From contig JAHRYN010000001.1 in NCBI GenBank assembly GCA_020621405.1, positions 821,883 through 885,882 of the forward strand: 64,000 nt of DNA. Reading direction: 5' to 3'. Made by a program: the position numbers and the translations under genes. This DNA is from Betaproteobacteria bacterium. Its GTDB lineage: Bacteria; Pseudomonadota; Gammaproteobacteria; Burkholderiales; Rhodocyclaceae. Shown piece by piece: positions 54,718 through 63,958 of this stretch. Each line of letters opens with the position of its first letter. Positions within the stretch are counted from its first letter, which is position 1. The notes under the pieces were generated by a model. That model had not been told where the DNA came from. It did not search any database and saw nothing but the letters and a program-made list of their open reading frames with translations.

Positions 54718-57700
54718 ATGCTTGCGAAGATCATTGACTGGTCGGGACGTAACCGATTCCTGGTATTGCTGGCTACGCTGTTCGTGGTCGTCGGCGGGGT
54801 GTATGCGGTGTACCGCACACCGCTCGATGCCTTGCCGGATTTGTCGGACGTACAGGTCATCGTCTACACCGAGTACCCGGGGCAAGCGCCACAGGTAGTC
54901 GAGGATCAGGTCACCTACCCGCTGACCTCCGCCATGCTGTCCGTGCCGAAATCCAGGGTGGTGCGTGGCTTCTCCTTCTTTGGCGCTTCCTTCGTTTACG
55001 TCATCTTTGATGACGGGACGGATATCTACTGGGCACGCTCGCGCGTTCTTGAGTATCTGAATTTCGCAGCCGGACGCATGCCCAAAGGCGTGACGCCCCA
55101 AATCGGCCCCGACGCCACGGGTGTGGGCTGGGTTTATCAGTACGTGGTTCTTGGCAAGAACAAGACCCTGGCGGAACTGCGAACGTTGCAGGACTGGTAT
55201 CTGCGCTACCAGCTGGCGAAGGCGCATGGTGTCGCGGAAGTGGCTTCCCTTGGGGGATTCGTACAGACCTATCAGGTCACCGTTGACCCGGTAAAACTAC
55301 GGGCTTACGGAATTCCGCTTACCAAGGTTTCCCAGGTCGTGCGCGACTCGAACCGCGATGTCGGCGGCCGGGTGGTGGAGATGGCCGAGACCGAGTACAT
55401 GGTGCGCGGCAAAGGTTATCTGCGCGGCACCGCCGACATCGAAAATCTGGTGGTCAAATCGGACAAGGGGACCCCCGTTCTGGTGCGGGATATCGCCCGC
55501 GTGGAAATGGTACCGGACGAACGTCGCGGTCTGTCCGAGCTGAATGGCGAAGGCGAGGTGGTCTCGGGAATCGCCATGTCCCGCTACGGCCAGAATGCAC
55601 TGGAGGTCATCCATAACCTCAAGCAAAAGATATCAGAAGTGTCGTCCGGATTGCCTCCGGGCGTCAGCATCGAGGCGGTATATGACCGCTCTGAACTGAT
55701 TCACCGCGCCATCGACACGCTAAAGCGCACCTTGCTTGAGGAAAGCTTCATCGTGGCACTCGTGTGCGTGGTATTTCTGATGCACGTGAGATCAGCACTG
55801 GTGGCGATACTGATGCTGCCAGTAGGTGTACTGATCGCCTTCATTGCCATGCGCCTGCTTGGAATGAATTCCAACCTCATGAGCTTGGGCGGCATTGCCA
55901 TCGCCATTGGCGCCATGGTCGATGCCGCGATTGTCATGATCGAGAATGCTCACAAGCACCTGGAGAGACTGCCAGACCACCACGACAATGCCCAGCGCAT
56001 CGAGGCCATGATCGCAGCATGCAAGGAGGTAGGGCCGCCGCTTTTCTTCTCGTTACTCATCATCACAGTCTCCTTCCTTCCGGTATTCACGCTCGAATCA
56101 CAGGAAGGCCGACTGTTCTCGCCGCTTGCCTACACCAAGACCTTCGCCATGGCCGGGGCCGCACTCCTGTCGGTAACATTGGTTCCGGTTCTGATGATGC
56201 TTTTCATCCGCGGACGGATACTTCCGGAGGCCCGCAATCCGGTCAACCGGTTCCTGATCTGGCTCTACCGTCCCATCATCGCGGGCGTGATGCAGTGGAA
56301 GAAGGCGACTATCGGCGTCGCATTTCTGGTGCTGATCGTGTCCCTCTATCCCGCAAGCAAACTCGGGTCGGAGTTCATGCCTACCCTTAACGAGGGAACG
56401 CTGCTGTACATGCCCGCGTCCTTGCCAGGCATGTCGATAACCAAGGCTGCTGAACTCTTGCAGACCCAGAACAAGATAATCAAAAGTTTTCCCGAAGTCG
56501 TCTCGGTTTATGGCAAGGCGGGACGTGCCAATACGGCAACGGATCCGGCACCCACCGAGATGTTCGAGACAGTGATCAACCTGAAACCAGAGTCCGAATG
56601 GCGCGCAGGCATGACCACCGACAAGCTGATTGCAGAGATGGACAAAGCACTGCAGTTTCCGGGGGTGTCGAATGCGTGGACCATGCCGATCAAAGCAAGA
56701 ATCGACATGTTGTCCACCGGTATCCGAACGCCGATCGGCATCAAGGTATTCGGCAAAGACCTCAAAGAAATGGAACTCCTGGCGAGGCAAATAGAAACCG
56801 TCGTCAAGGAAGTCCCCGGCACCACTTCGGCATTCGCTGAACGGCTCACCGGTGGGTATTACCTAAATATCGAACCCGACCGGACGCAACTGGCACGCTA
56901 CGGTCTGGCAGTCGGGGATTTGCAGGACATCATCGGCACGGCACTGGGTGGGGAAATGGTGACGACCACGGTCGAAGGTCGCGAGCGATTTGGCGTCACA
57001 GTTCGATATCCTCGCGAACTCCGCGCCGACCCTCAGCAGATCGCCCGCGAGGTTCTTGTCCCCACCATGGATGGCGCAATGATTCCATTGGGCCAGGTCG
57101 CGCGTGTTGAAGTGGCCAGAGGCGCGCCCGGCATCCGGACCGAGAACGCATTGTTGTCCGCCTACATTTTTGTCGATATACGCGGACGTGATATCGGAGG
57201 CTACGTTGCTGATGCCCGCAAAGCTGTCAGCGAAAAGGTCCAATTTCCTCCGGGTTACTATGCGACCTGGAGTGGCCAGTTCGAGTCCATGGAACGCGCG
57301 GTTGAAAAAATGCGGATAGTCGTACCAGTAACGTTGCTCATCATTTTCCTTCTGCTATACCTGAATTTCCGACGTTTGACTGAGACTTTGATCGTCATGC
57401 TCTCGGTGCCATTCGCACTGGTGGGCGGCATATGGCTGATGTGGTGGTTGGGATACAACCTGTCGGTCGCGGTTGCCGTGGGCTTTATCGCCCTCGCTGG
57501 GGTCGCCGCCGAGACCGGCGTAGTAATGCTGATTTACCTGGATCACGCATGGGAGCAGATCAAGGCCGAACGCCGATCTGAGGGAGAAGTCCCCGGGGTC
57601 GCCGATCTTTATGAAGCCATCATGAATGGCGCGGTCGAACGTGTACGCCCGAAAATGATGACGGTGGTTGCCATCATGGCCGGCTTGCTTCCCATCATGT

Positions 57701-57852
57701 GGGGTACAGGAACCGGCTCAGAGGTCATGAGCCGGATCGCGGCACCGATGGTCGGTGGCATGATTTCGTCCACCATTCTGACCCTGGCCGTCATTCCCGC
57801 GCTTTACGCCCTGGTAAAACAGTTCGAACTTCGTCGCAACGCAGCCCAATGA
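54718..57852 (+). CDS. cusA: Cu+/Ag+ HME-RND efflux pump CusA
   Basis: 1044 residues beginning 'MLAKIIDWSGRNRFLVLLAT'. It has the full RND layout. The TM4 motif is 'AIAIGAMVDAAIVMIENAHK', which is the HME4 (AIGxxxDAAxxxxEN) form of monovalent Cu/Ag pumps. Met-lined periplasmic positions ('MPASLPGMSITKAAELLQTQ') and 'MPIKARIDMLSTGIRTPIGI' also match CusA. It extrudes Cu+ and Ag+ from the periplasm or cytoplasm through CusBC. The ribosome site AGGGGAAACT precedes the ATG. It differs clearly from the pump at 12637-15774. Confidence 0.92.
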   Translation: MLAKIIDWSGRNRFLVLLATLFVVVGGVYAVYRTPLDALPDLSDVQVIVYTEYPGQAPQVVEDQVTYPLTSAMLSVPKSRVVRGFSFFGASFVYVIFDDGTDIYWARSRVLEYLNFAAGRMPKGVTPQIGPDATGVGWVYQYVVLGKNKTLAELRTLQDWYLRYQLAKAHGVAEVASLGGFVQTYQVTVDPVKLRAYGIPLTKVSQVVRDSNRDVGGRVVEMAETEYMVRGKGYLRGTADIENLVVKSDKGTPVLVRDIARVEMVPDERRGLSELNGEGEVVSGIAMSRYGQNALEVIHNLKQKISEVSSGLPPGVSIEAVYDRSELIHRAIDTLKRTLLEESFIVALVCVVFLMHVRSALVAILMLPVGVLIAFIAMRLLGMNSNLMSLGGIAIAIGAMVDAAIVMIENAHKHLERLPDHHDNAQRIEAMIAACKEVGPPLFFSLLIITVSFLPVFTLESQEGRLFSPLAYTKTFAMAGAALLSVTLVPVLMMLFIRGRILPEARNPVNRFLIWLYRPIIAGVMQWKKATIGVAFLVLIVSLYPASKLGSEFMPTLNEGTLLYMPASLPGMSITKAAELLQTQNKIIKSFPEVVSVYGKAGRANTATDPAPTEMFETVINLKPESEWRAGMTTDKLIAEMDKALQFPGVSNAWTMPIKARIDMLSTGIRTPIGIKVFGKDLKEMELLARQIETVVKEVPGTTSAFAERLTGGYYLNIEPDRTQLARYGLAVGDLQDIIGTALGGEMVTTTVEGRERFGVTVRYPRELRADPQQIAREVLVPTMDGAMIPLGQVARVEVARGAPGIRTENALLSAYIFVDIRGRDIGGYVADARKAVSEKVQFPPGYYATWSGQFESMERAVEKMRIVVPVTLLIIFLLLYLNFRRLTETLIVMLSVPFALVGGIWLMWWLGYNLSVAVAVGFIALAGVAAETGVVMLIYLDHAWEQIKAERRSEGEVPGVADLYEAIMNGAVERVRPKMMTVVAIMAGLLPIMWGTGTGSEVMSRIAAPMVGGMISSTILTLAVIPALYALVKQFELRRNAAQ

Positions 57853-57870
57853 CAACGACTGAAGTTCGAG

Positions 57871-57886
57871 ATAACAGTTTTGTAAC
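57871..57886. promoter_or_regulatory. Second candidate CusR/CopR box
   Basis: ATAACAgtttTGTAAC, differing from the box at 43290-43305 only in the spacer and one end base, lies 82 bp before the ATG of the gene at 57968. It suggests a second copper-inducible promoter at the end of the cus cluster, separate from read-through of cusA. Confidence 0.55.
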
Positions 57887-57967
57887 TTCTCGGTCATGGT
57901 ACCAACAGGCGTGAAGCGCGATCATGAAGCTGCTCAATTGGAGCATCCATTCATGAGGAACCCGAAA

Positions 57968-58219
57968 ATGAAAACGAAACTGCTTCCCGCAACTCTCCTC
58001 CTCGCCGGCGCTGTCGCTTTGTCGTTCAACGCGTTTGCGGCCGACACTAAGGACGGTGCGCCGACAGCGCAGGCCTCGAAGGCGCCGCCCCCTCATTCCC
58101 ATGTTCAGGAGAAAACTGGTGTCGCCCCCAAGGCCAGCACGACTGACAAGGCCGGCAAGGTCGCTGACAAAGAAGCCGCCACTGACAAGTCCAAGCATTT
58201 TCACCCCCGCGACCGGTAA
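57968..58219 (+). CDS. Small secreted protein, possible copper regulon member
   Basis: 83 residues from ATG 57968, after GAGGAACCC. Signal peptide 'MKTKLLPATLLLAGAVALSF' is cut near 'NAFAAD'. The mature part is Ala/Lys/Asp-rich and low in complexity, with 'APPPHSHVQEKTGVAPK' and a basic His end 'KSKHFHPRDR'. No known domain. Its own candidate CusR/CopR box at 57871-57886 points to copper control. The longer frame from 57896 adds 24 residues before the signal peptide. Confidence 0.65.
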   Translation: MKTKLLPATLLLAGAVALSFNAFAADTKDGAPTAQASKAPPPHSHVQEKTGVAPKASTTDKAGKVADKEAATDKSKHFHPRDR

Positions 58220-58519
58220 CCCACGTTACCCGGGCGTAAGCGAAGCCACGGTCGCCGCCGACGTCGGGCCTGCTTGGAGCGCTGCTGCCATCGTAGTCAG
58301 ATGTGGCGGCCGTTCCCCCAGCAGGCCTGAATGTACCGTCTCCACGAATGGGGAAATGAATCTGCGCACCTAGGCTGTGGCTGAGTCAGCAAGCAAGATA
58401 TTGTGAGCCCGCTTTAAAAAAGACATTCAGCAGCCTGAATCAGTATCTGCCAGCGTCAACTCAGGGCTGCCGCGGACCGCGCGCCGCCCAACCTGATCCC
58501 TGATCATTGCGACCTGCAA
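58220..58519. other. Intergenic region after copper module
   Basis: 300 bp without a recognisable gene. GGTAACccacGTTACC at about 58211-58226 can form a hairpin right after the stop of the preceding gene, without a U-tract. Nothing else is seen. Confidence 0.5.
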
Positions 58520-59185
58520 ATGCTACGCATCAATCTAGAGTCCCGCCTGCTGCAGACGTTGACACGTCATGCAGATACGCATGGGTTTCCCCTCATGGTC
58601 GGTGGCATCGCCTTTGCCGCCACCATATCGATGACGATACCATTCGCCAGTGTATTGGTGGCTTCCGTGCTGCTGGCGCCGCGGCGCTGGCACTCCATTG
58701 CGTCATGGTCAAGTGTGGGGGCTGCAGCTGGTGCCATTGTTCTTTACCTTGTCTTCCATCACCTGGGGTGGACTCGTGTCTTCGACGCTTATCCAGACCT
58801 CATACGATCACCGGCATGGGCTGATGCGACGCGTTGGTTGACGCAATATGGGGTCGGCTCCCTGTTCGTGATTTCAGCACTGCCGGTTCCCCTGACTCCG
58901 GCACTGGCGTTTGCAGCAATCTCTCGACTTCCGGTGGTCGAAGTTGTCGCCGCACTGTGGGCAGGAAAGTGGCTTAAATACATGGCTTATGCTTGGCTTG
59001 CTTCCCGTTCCCCGGAGCGTTTGTTGCACCGTGGCCAGCAGCACGTCGACGTGTTGCGAACGTTGCTCACGACGGCGGGAGACAACTCCCAAAGCGCGGC
59101 ACTCATCGAGAAAAGTGCGCCACGCACTAATGGCAACAATTCCGATAAAAAAGGAACGCCACATCGGGATGGTCCGCGTTTCTAG
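58520..59185 (+). CDS. VTT-domain (DedA/YqaA-like) membrane protein
   Basis: 221 residues. Several membrane helices include 'GFPLMVGGIAFAATISMTIP', 'WSSVGAAAGAIVLYLVFHHL' and the VTT/DedA signature region 'SALPVPLTPALAFAAISRLP' with 'VEVVAALWAGKWLKYMAYAW'. These proteins are lipid scramblases or undecaprenyl-phosphate flippases. The last ~50 residues are hydrophilic and basic. The ribosome site is poor. It stands alone between the metal cargo and the transfer genes, and convergent with TIGR03747. Confidence 0.75.
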   Translation: MLRINLESRLLQTLTRHADTHGFPLMVGGIAFAATISMTIPFASVLVASVLLAPRRWHSIASWSSVGAAAGAIVLYLVFHHLGWTRVFDAYPDLIRSPAWADATRWLTQYGVGSLFVISALPVPLTPALAFAAISRLPVVEVVAALWAGKWLKYMAYAWLASRSPERLLHRGQQHVDVLRTLLTTAGDNSQSAALIEKSAPRTNGNNSDKKGTPHRDGPRF

Positions 59186-59204
59186 CCGCATCAGCGAAAG
59201 AATG

Positions 59205-59918
59205 CTACAGGTGCTTTTTGTAATACGCCCATTGCAGCCGGAAAAGAACGCCTAGGGCTACGAGCGTTGGTAGTCCGATCCACCGGATCTCTGCCACTAC
59301 TGGCCACAGTAGGCCCGTCAGAACGGCAATCGCCGTCAGCACAACCTGTAGGTGTTTGGCGCGATGGTAGAGACTCCCTGATTCCCGGCCACCACAAGCC
59401 CGCCGTATCGCGCGCTGTGTCAGCCCATCCGTGGCACCGACGATGTACACAAGCAAAAGAAGCGGCACAGTCATGGCCAGCGTCGCCAGCCGAACCCCAA
59501 GGAGCTGTGTACCAATCATCGCCACTTCGATGGCTTCGCGATTGGCGATATAGAAGTTGCGTACGATCGTGTCCGGTATGGAGAGTGCCACGCCTTCTGC
59601 AAAGCGGATTCCCATGTCGTGAATCCCGGTGAATCGAAACACCAGTCCGTACAGAAAGTTTGCCGTGCCGGTGACCGCTCCCGGCACCCCGCCCTGCCAG
59701 GCCGCGAGTTCAATTCCACGACCGAGGTCCGCAGCAAGAATGCTCCTCAGCTGTGCCACACCATCCGGCCAGACCTTGAACACAAAAACCCAGTCGACGA
59801 TCCACGCCGCGAGCAGGATGCCGACGAAGGCTAGAGACAGAGCAAACAGGAATTTGAGCGGCGCAAGCAGAGCGCCGGCTACTACACCATCGTGAAACGA
59901 GGCATTCCTAGACCCCAT
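59205..59918 (-). CDS. ICE membrane protein, TIGR03747/DUF4400 family
   Basis: 237 residues with four or five membrane helices ('APLKFLFALSLAFVGILLAA', 'LATLAMTVPLLLLVYIVGAT', 'LQVVLTAIAVLTGLLWPVVA'). The segment 'DGLTQRAIRRACGGRESGSL' is characteristic of the integrating-conjugative-element protein TIGR03747. Its start overlaps the traD stop by 11 bases, the usual arrangement in ICEs. The role in transfer is unknown, probably in the mating channel or TraD function. Confidence 0.85.
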   Translation of the reverse strand: MGSRNASFHDGVVAGALLAPLKFLFALSLAFVGILLAAWIVDWVFVFKVWPDGVAQLRSILAADLGRGIELAAWQGGVPGAVTGTANFLYGLVFRFTGIHDMGIRFAEGVALSIPDTIVRNFYIANREAIEVAMIGTQLLGVRLATLAMTVPLLLLVYIVGATDGLTQRAIRRACGGRESGSLYHRAKHLQVVLTAIAVLTGLLWPVVAEIRWIGLPTLVALGVLFRLQWAYYKKHL

Positions 59919-61908
59919 GCGCGTCCTCCCTTACCAGCACGTCGTGCGGCCGATTCCAGTGCCCGTCCGATCGCGCCCGGATCTCGGCGCCGATTGCTTC
60001 GAGGTTTACCGGCATCATCGGATCGTGGCTCGCATCCGGCAGCGGCATCCTGATCTTGTGGAGCTGACCGCCATGAATCAGCGCAAAGGCCTGCCCCTTC
60101 GGCAACTGGACCAGATCGCTGGGCGAGAGCATCTGCGCACTCTCGGTGGTGATCCGGTCTTCGTTGCGACTGGCGAAGTCGGCGAAATCGCCTGGGTCAT
60201 TGGTGTCGGAAACCGACGACGAGACGATGGTCGATACCACGCGCACTTCCGGGAGCTGGCTGGTCATCAGCTCGGCCGTCGCGACCTCCTTTACGCGCAG
60301 CATGATCAGCGTGTTGAAGTTGCCGGCAATCTGCCCGGCCTTCGCCTGCGACCCGATGCGCGCCTCCACGTCCGACCAGGTCTGTGTGTACGCCGTTACC
60401 TGGAACCCCGCACCACCGGCCTTGTTCAGCAGAGGGATGAATTCATCACCGATCAGCTCGTTGAACTCGTCGGCATGAATCGCGATTCGGCGAGGCGCCG
60501 TCGCGCCCGGCAACCCGCGACCGACGCCAAACTTGTAGAGGCTCCCAGCTACGCTGGTGAGATCGGCGAACATCGAATTGCCCACCGCCGAAGCCACCTC
60601 GTAGTCGGACAGGGAATCCAGTCCGATATAGACGATCCCGCCCAGGTTAATCACCGACGCCCAATCGAACACCGGACGCCAGTCCGCCGGATCGTCGAGG
60701 TCCGGCGAAAGCAATGATGCCGTCCGTCCCGTGGTGAGCTTCTCCATGAGGGGCAGGAGGGACGCGACCAGCTTGTCGAAGTAGCTCTTTTCGTAGTTGA
60801 GCGTCGAGGCAAGCGCATGCGCGATCGGGTCGTAGAGCTTCTTGCGCCGTGCGTATTCGACGAGCGTCACCGCGCGAAAGCCGCGCGTCTGCAGCCCCTT
60901 GTCGAGGCTTTTCTTGTCGATGGCCATCGATTCGACATCTTCCCGCCAGCCGCTTGCCGACTGCTCCCGATCCAGCCAGTGCTCGAAGTAGTCGATCAGG
61001 AGCGGCTCGACATTCGAGGCGTAGCGGTTGATCTGCTCGTAGTCGGGTTTGCGGCCAAGCGCCACCAGCGCGCGGGCCATGACGTTCACGAAACGCCACA
61101 CAAACTCCTTGAACGCGGCCGACTGCCCCTCGGAGGGAAGCTGGCCGGCGATGCGCGTCGCCACCTCGGTGATGCGCGAGAAGCTGCCCACCGGGTTGTA
61201 GCGCGCTGACAACTCGGGATGCCCCAAGTGGAACATGAAGAACTCACTCTGCCGCCCTGCCCGCTTCGCCTCGGCATACACGCGGCGCAGCAGGTCGATG
61301 TCGCCCTTGGGGTCGAACACGATCACCACTTCGCCGCGGCGTATGTCCTGCGTCAGCAGTACCTCGGCAAGCCGGGTCTTGCCGACACGGGTCGTGCCCA
61401 GCACGAGTGTATGACCGACACGGTCGCCGATATCCATCCAGATGTCGGATTCGGCGGGTTCGACACCGTGGATGGCCGGATCACCACCAACCGCCAGGAC
61501 ACCTTCCGACCGGGGACTCAGGAATTCGGCGATCCGCTCGAACCATCCGGGTTCGAGCATGTCCCGCTTCTCCGGAAGCCTGACCTCATGCAGCCGCTGC
61601 GTGTGGCGCTGATCCCAATGGAACCCCCTGCCCAGAAACAGACGCTTCTCCGACCATGGAATCTCCTCGGAGCCGACCACATCGCGGCGCTGCCGGCGCA
61701 GGTTCGCGCGGTAACGAACGATTTTCAAACCGGAGAGGCCGCGCCAGAAAGCGTGGCATGCAAACGCCCCGGCCAGTCCCCACGCCAGTTCCTGCGTCAA
61801 CAGGAAAGTCGAAGGTGTCCAGACCACCACGGCGCCAGCCAACCCCGACACCGCGGATGCGCGCAATTCGTACGCCGGCCGCAGCAGCGCTTCAAGGGGA
61901 TAGGCCAT
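59908..61908 (-). CDS. traD: Type IV coupling ATPase TraD (SXT/TOL subfamily)
   Basis: 666 residues. Two N-terminal membrane helices (~15-60). Walker A 'LGTTRVGKTRLAEVL' (~170), Walker B 'EVVIVFDPKGDIDLL' (~195), and the later motif 'RRIAIHADEFNELIGDEF' with 'GAGFQVTAYTQTWSDVEARI' identify the VirD4/TraD coupling protein of ICEs. It brings the relaxase-DNA complex to the mating channel. It overlaps the TraI-like gene by 17 bases. Nothing suggests it is broken. Confidence 0.9.
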   Translation of the reverse strand: MAYPLEALLRPAYELRASAVSGLAGAVVVWTPSTFLLTQELAWGLAGAFACHAFWRGLSGLKIVRYRANLRRQRRDVVGSEEIPWSEKRLFLGRGFHWDQRHTQRLHEVRLPEKRDMLEPGWFERIAEFLSPRSEGVLAVGGDPAIHGVEPAESDIWMDIGDRVGHTLVLGTTRVGKTRLAEVLLTQDIRRGEVVIVFDPKGDIDLLRRVYAEAKRAGRQSEFFMFHLGHPELSARYNPVGSFSRITEVATRIAGQLPSEGQSAAFKEFVWRFVNVMARALVALGRKPDYEQINRYASNVEPLLIDYFEHWLDREQSASGWREDVESMAIDKKSLDKGLQTRGFRAVTLVEYARRKKLYDPIAHALASTLNYEKSYFDKLVASLLPLMEKLTTGRTASLLSPDLDDPADWRPVFDWASVINLGGIVYIGLDSLSDYEVASAVGNSMFADLTSVAGSLYKFGVGRGLPGATAPRRIAIHADEFNELIGDEFIPLLNKAGGAGFQVTAYTQTWSDVEARIGSQAKAGQIAGNFNTLIMLRVKEVATAELMTSQLPEVRVVSTIVSSSVSDTNDPGDFADFASRNEDRITTESAQMLSPSDLVQLPKGQAFALIHGGQLHKIRMPLPDASHDPMMPVNLEAIGAEIRARSDGHWNRPHDVLVREDAHGV

Positions 61909-63139
61909 GCGGCGATGCCCCTTCGCGCGCCTCGATTGAGCGCACCAGCAGTGGATTGATTGGGAGAACCGTGTCGATGAAGCGCCCCGGATCGGAAATC
62001 ACGATTCCAGACAGCCGCGACACAACGCGATCACCGCGCATCACCTGGTAGGTCAGGATGTTGACACCCTTGTCGGCGCGCACGTGCCAGCCAGCGCGCA
62101 GAAGCTGGCGCTGGATCGGCTTGCCAATATCGGTGTCGCCGGACACGTCAGTCTGATCACCATCGGATGCCCCGGGGAACTGACGGGCGAACTCCCGGAA
62201 GATGCGCGGGGACACGAGCAGCATCCCTTCAGCGACGAAATGTATAAATGCACCCGACTGGTTGGCTCGGATGCTGCGGTCGGCTAACCCCTGTCGCAGC
62301 CACTTCATGAATCGGCCAGCCAATCCCTGCGTTGGTGCCACACCTGATTCCGCTTCTAGAGACTGCTCGCTCAATTGGTCAGGCGCGTCCTCGACAGACT
62401 CAAGAAACTCCGCTTCCGCGGTCGGTACCGCCGGATGGACCGGAATCGCCGGCTCCGGTGGCTGCCCCTCGTCCGAGTGTTTCGCCGCTGGCGGTTGAGC
62501 GCTCCCCCCATGCGAAAGCGGCTCGAAGGTTGGCGATTGCCCGGCCGCCCGCCGCACCAGTTCGCCAATCGCTCCGGACGGTGCCGATTCGTCCCCCGAC
62601 AGGAATGCCACAAGCTCGCGCATGAGCGCGGGGTCCTCACCCAGCCATTCCCGGACCGGCGCCGGGACAGCGCGCCCAAATATGTGCATGGCATTCACGG
62701 CAAGAACTTCTGATGCGTTGCCGCGAATGCCGTTCAGCACCGCAGCGACCAGCACCGCGTAGCTCCACCGGTGTGCGTGTGCTCCGATCACTTCAGGCGC
62801 CGCGCCGCGCGGCAGGATCTGACCCCGCCGGTAGTCGAGTGCGCGACTGCCCAGCTCAAGGCCGCGTATGAAAAGACCACCCGGTCGCGAATGGAGGTCC
62901 GAATCCAGCGCGGGCCGCAATTGCACGACATCCGCATAGCCTTCGATGACCGGGCTTACGGCGCGCTCGAACACTTCCTTGGGGAAACCCAGCTTGATGC
63001 GCAGCAGATCGACAAGCGCCCTTGTGCCCGTTCGCTCGATCAGTACGGGAAAACCAATGCCCTGAACGTTGGTTCCGGATGGAGGCGCGCATCCGGGTTC
63101 GGCGCCGACACGGTGCTCGATCATCGCTGCAATCTTCAT
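61892..63139 (-). CDS. TraI/MobH-like protein lacking the expected relaxase core
   Basis: 415 residues. The N-terminal ~125 residues contain 'SRPGGLFIRGLELGSRALDY', typical of TraI_2. The C-terminal ~120 residues ('FIHFVAEGMLLVSPRIFREF', 'IQRQLLRAGWHVRADKGVNI', 'PINPLLVRSIEA') match the TraI_2 C-terminal domain. MobH relaxases carry an HD-type site after the first part (e.g. AALLHDIGK). Here the sequence goes 'AVLVAAVLNGIRGNASEVLA' straight into 'VPAPVREWLGEDPALMRELV', so roughly 80 residues with the metal site appear absent or replaced. The frame is intact. It could be an inactive derivative, or a protein with a new role. Start ATG 63139. Confidence 0.72.
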   Translation of the reverse strand: MKIAAMIEHRVGAEPGCAPPSGTNVQGIGFPVLIERTGTRALVDLLRIKLGFPKEVFERAVSPVIEGYADVVQLRPALDSDLHSRPGGLFIRGLELGSRALDYRRGQILPRGAAPEVIGAHAHRWSYAVLVAAVLNGIRGNASEVLAVNAMHIFGRAVPAPVREWLGEDPALMRELVAFLSGDESAPSGAIGELVRRAAGQSPTFEPLSHGGSAQPPAAKHSDEGQPPEPAIPVHPAVPTAEAEFLESVEDAPDQLSEQSLEAESGVAPTQGLAGRFMKWLRQGLADRSIRANQSGAFIHFVAEGMLLVSPRIFREFARQFPGASDGDQTDVSGDTDIGKPIQRQLLRAGWHVRADKGVNILTYQVMRGDRVVSRLSGIVISDPGRFIDTVLPINPLLVRSIEAREGASPHGLSP

Positions 63140-63180
63140 CCGCCGAATATTGCCGCCCTCAAACAGGCGCTTCGGTGGAA

Positions 63181-63327
63181 TCGTGGCCTCAACGAAGCTC
63201 CGATTCGGCCTTGACGTTCATCGCGTTCGTGCTCTCGCGGGTGAAGACCATTGCGTGCACCCTGCGTTTCGCACGAAGTTCTGATCGATTGCGTGCCGAT
63301 TCGTGGCCTCATCAAGGCTCCGATTCG
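63181..63327. repeat. 27-bp direct repeats 120 bp apart (possible oriT region)
   Basis: Copies at 63181-63207 and 63301-63327 both read TCGTGGCCTCA...GCTCCGATTCG, with three mismatches in 27 bases and exactly 120 bp between them. They lie in and beside the 280-bp gene-free gap upstream of the TraI-like gene and before the transglycosylase gene. Repeats in this place are typical of transfer origins or of operators controlling transfer genes. No nick site can be identified. Confidence 0.6.
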
Positions 63328-63419
63328 AGCGAACGCAGGGCTTCTCCCTGATTACGATCCATCTCGAACAATGCGCGTGATCGCATTAATGCGCGCCGAG
63401 ATGAAATCGGGAGAACTGC

Positions 63420-63878
63420 ATGCCAGGACAGCGGAACAAAACGGCGTCGATGCGATTGGGCTTCGCCCTCGCACTGTGCGCGGCGCTTCCTGCACAGGCC
63501 TGCTGGGAAGATGCGGCAAGCCGCTATCAGCTCAGCAGCGCCCTGCTTTACGCAATCGCTCGTACCGAATCCGGCCTGAATCCGCAAGCCATCGGCCGCA
63601 ACACCAATGGCTCGCGCGACATCGGTCTCATGCAGATCAATTCCGCATGGCTACCGACACTGGCCTCCCATGGCATCGGCGAACGCGACCTCTACGAGCC
63701 CTGTACCAACATACATGTCGGCGCGTGGATTCTGGCGGGCAACGTCTCGCGCCTCGGCTACACCTGGGAAGCCGTCGGTGCGTACAACGCCGCGAGCCCC
63801 GCCCTGCGCCGCAACTACGTCGAAAAGGTGCGTCGCTACCTCACCGTCGCCCCTCCCGCCGGGCCACTGGCCCGTTAG
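63420..63878 (+). CDS. Conjugal-transfer lytic transglycosylase
   Basis: 152 residues. The signal peptide (from ~11, 'MRLGFALALCAALPAQA') is followed by an SLT/lysozyme-like domain: 'YQLSSALLYAIARTESGLNP' (catalytic Glu in RTESGL), 'GSRDIGLMQINSAWLPTLAS', 'IHVGAWILAGNVSRLGYTW' and 'AVGAYNAASP'. The enzyme cleaves peptidoglycan locally so that the conjugation channel can cross the wall. GGGAG lies seven bases before ATG 63420. Confidence 0.88.
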   Translation: MPGQRNKTASMRLGFALALCAALPAQACWEDAASRYQLSSALLYAIARTESGLNPQAIGRNTNGSRDIGLMQINSAWLPTLASHGIGERDLYEPCTNIHVGAWILAGNVSRLGYTWEAVGAYNAASPALRRNYVEKVRRYLTVAPPAGPLAR

Positions 63879-63879
63879 A

Positions 63880-63912
63880 GCGGGACGCCGATGCCCCCAA
63901 CTCCTGTCCCGC
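63880..63912. terminator. Hairpin after transglycosylase gene
   Basis: GCGGGAC (63880-63886) and GTCCCGC (63906-63912) can pair as a perfect 7-bp stem with a 19-base loop, immediately after the stop at 63878. No U-tract follows, so it may be an mRNA stabiliser or a weak terminator. Confidence 0.3.
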
Positions 63913-63958
63913 GCAGTCCCATCGCATCTCTTCCTCTCAATCACTGGAGATCCACGCC

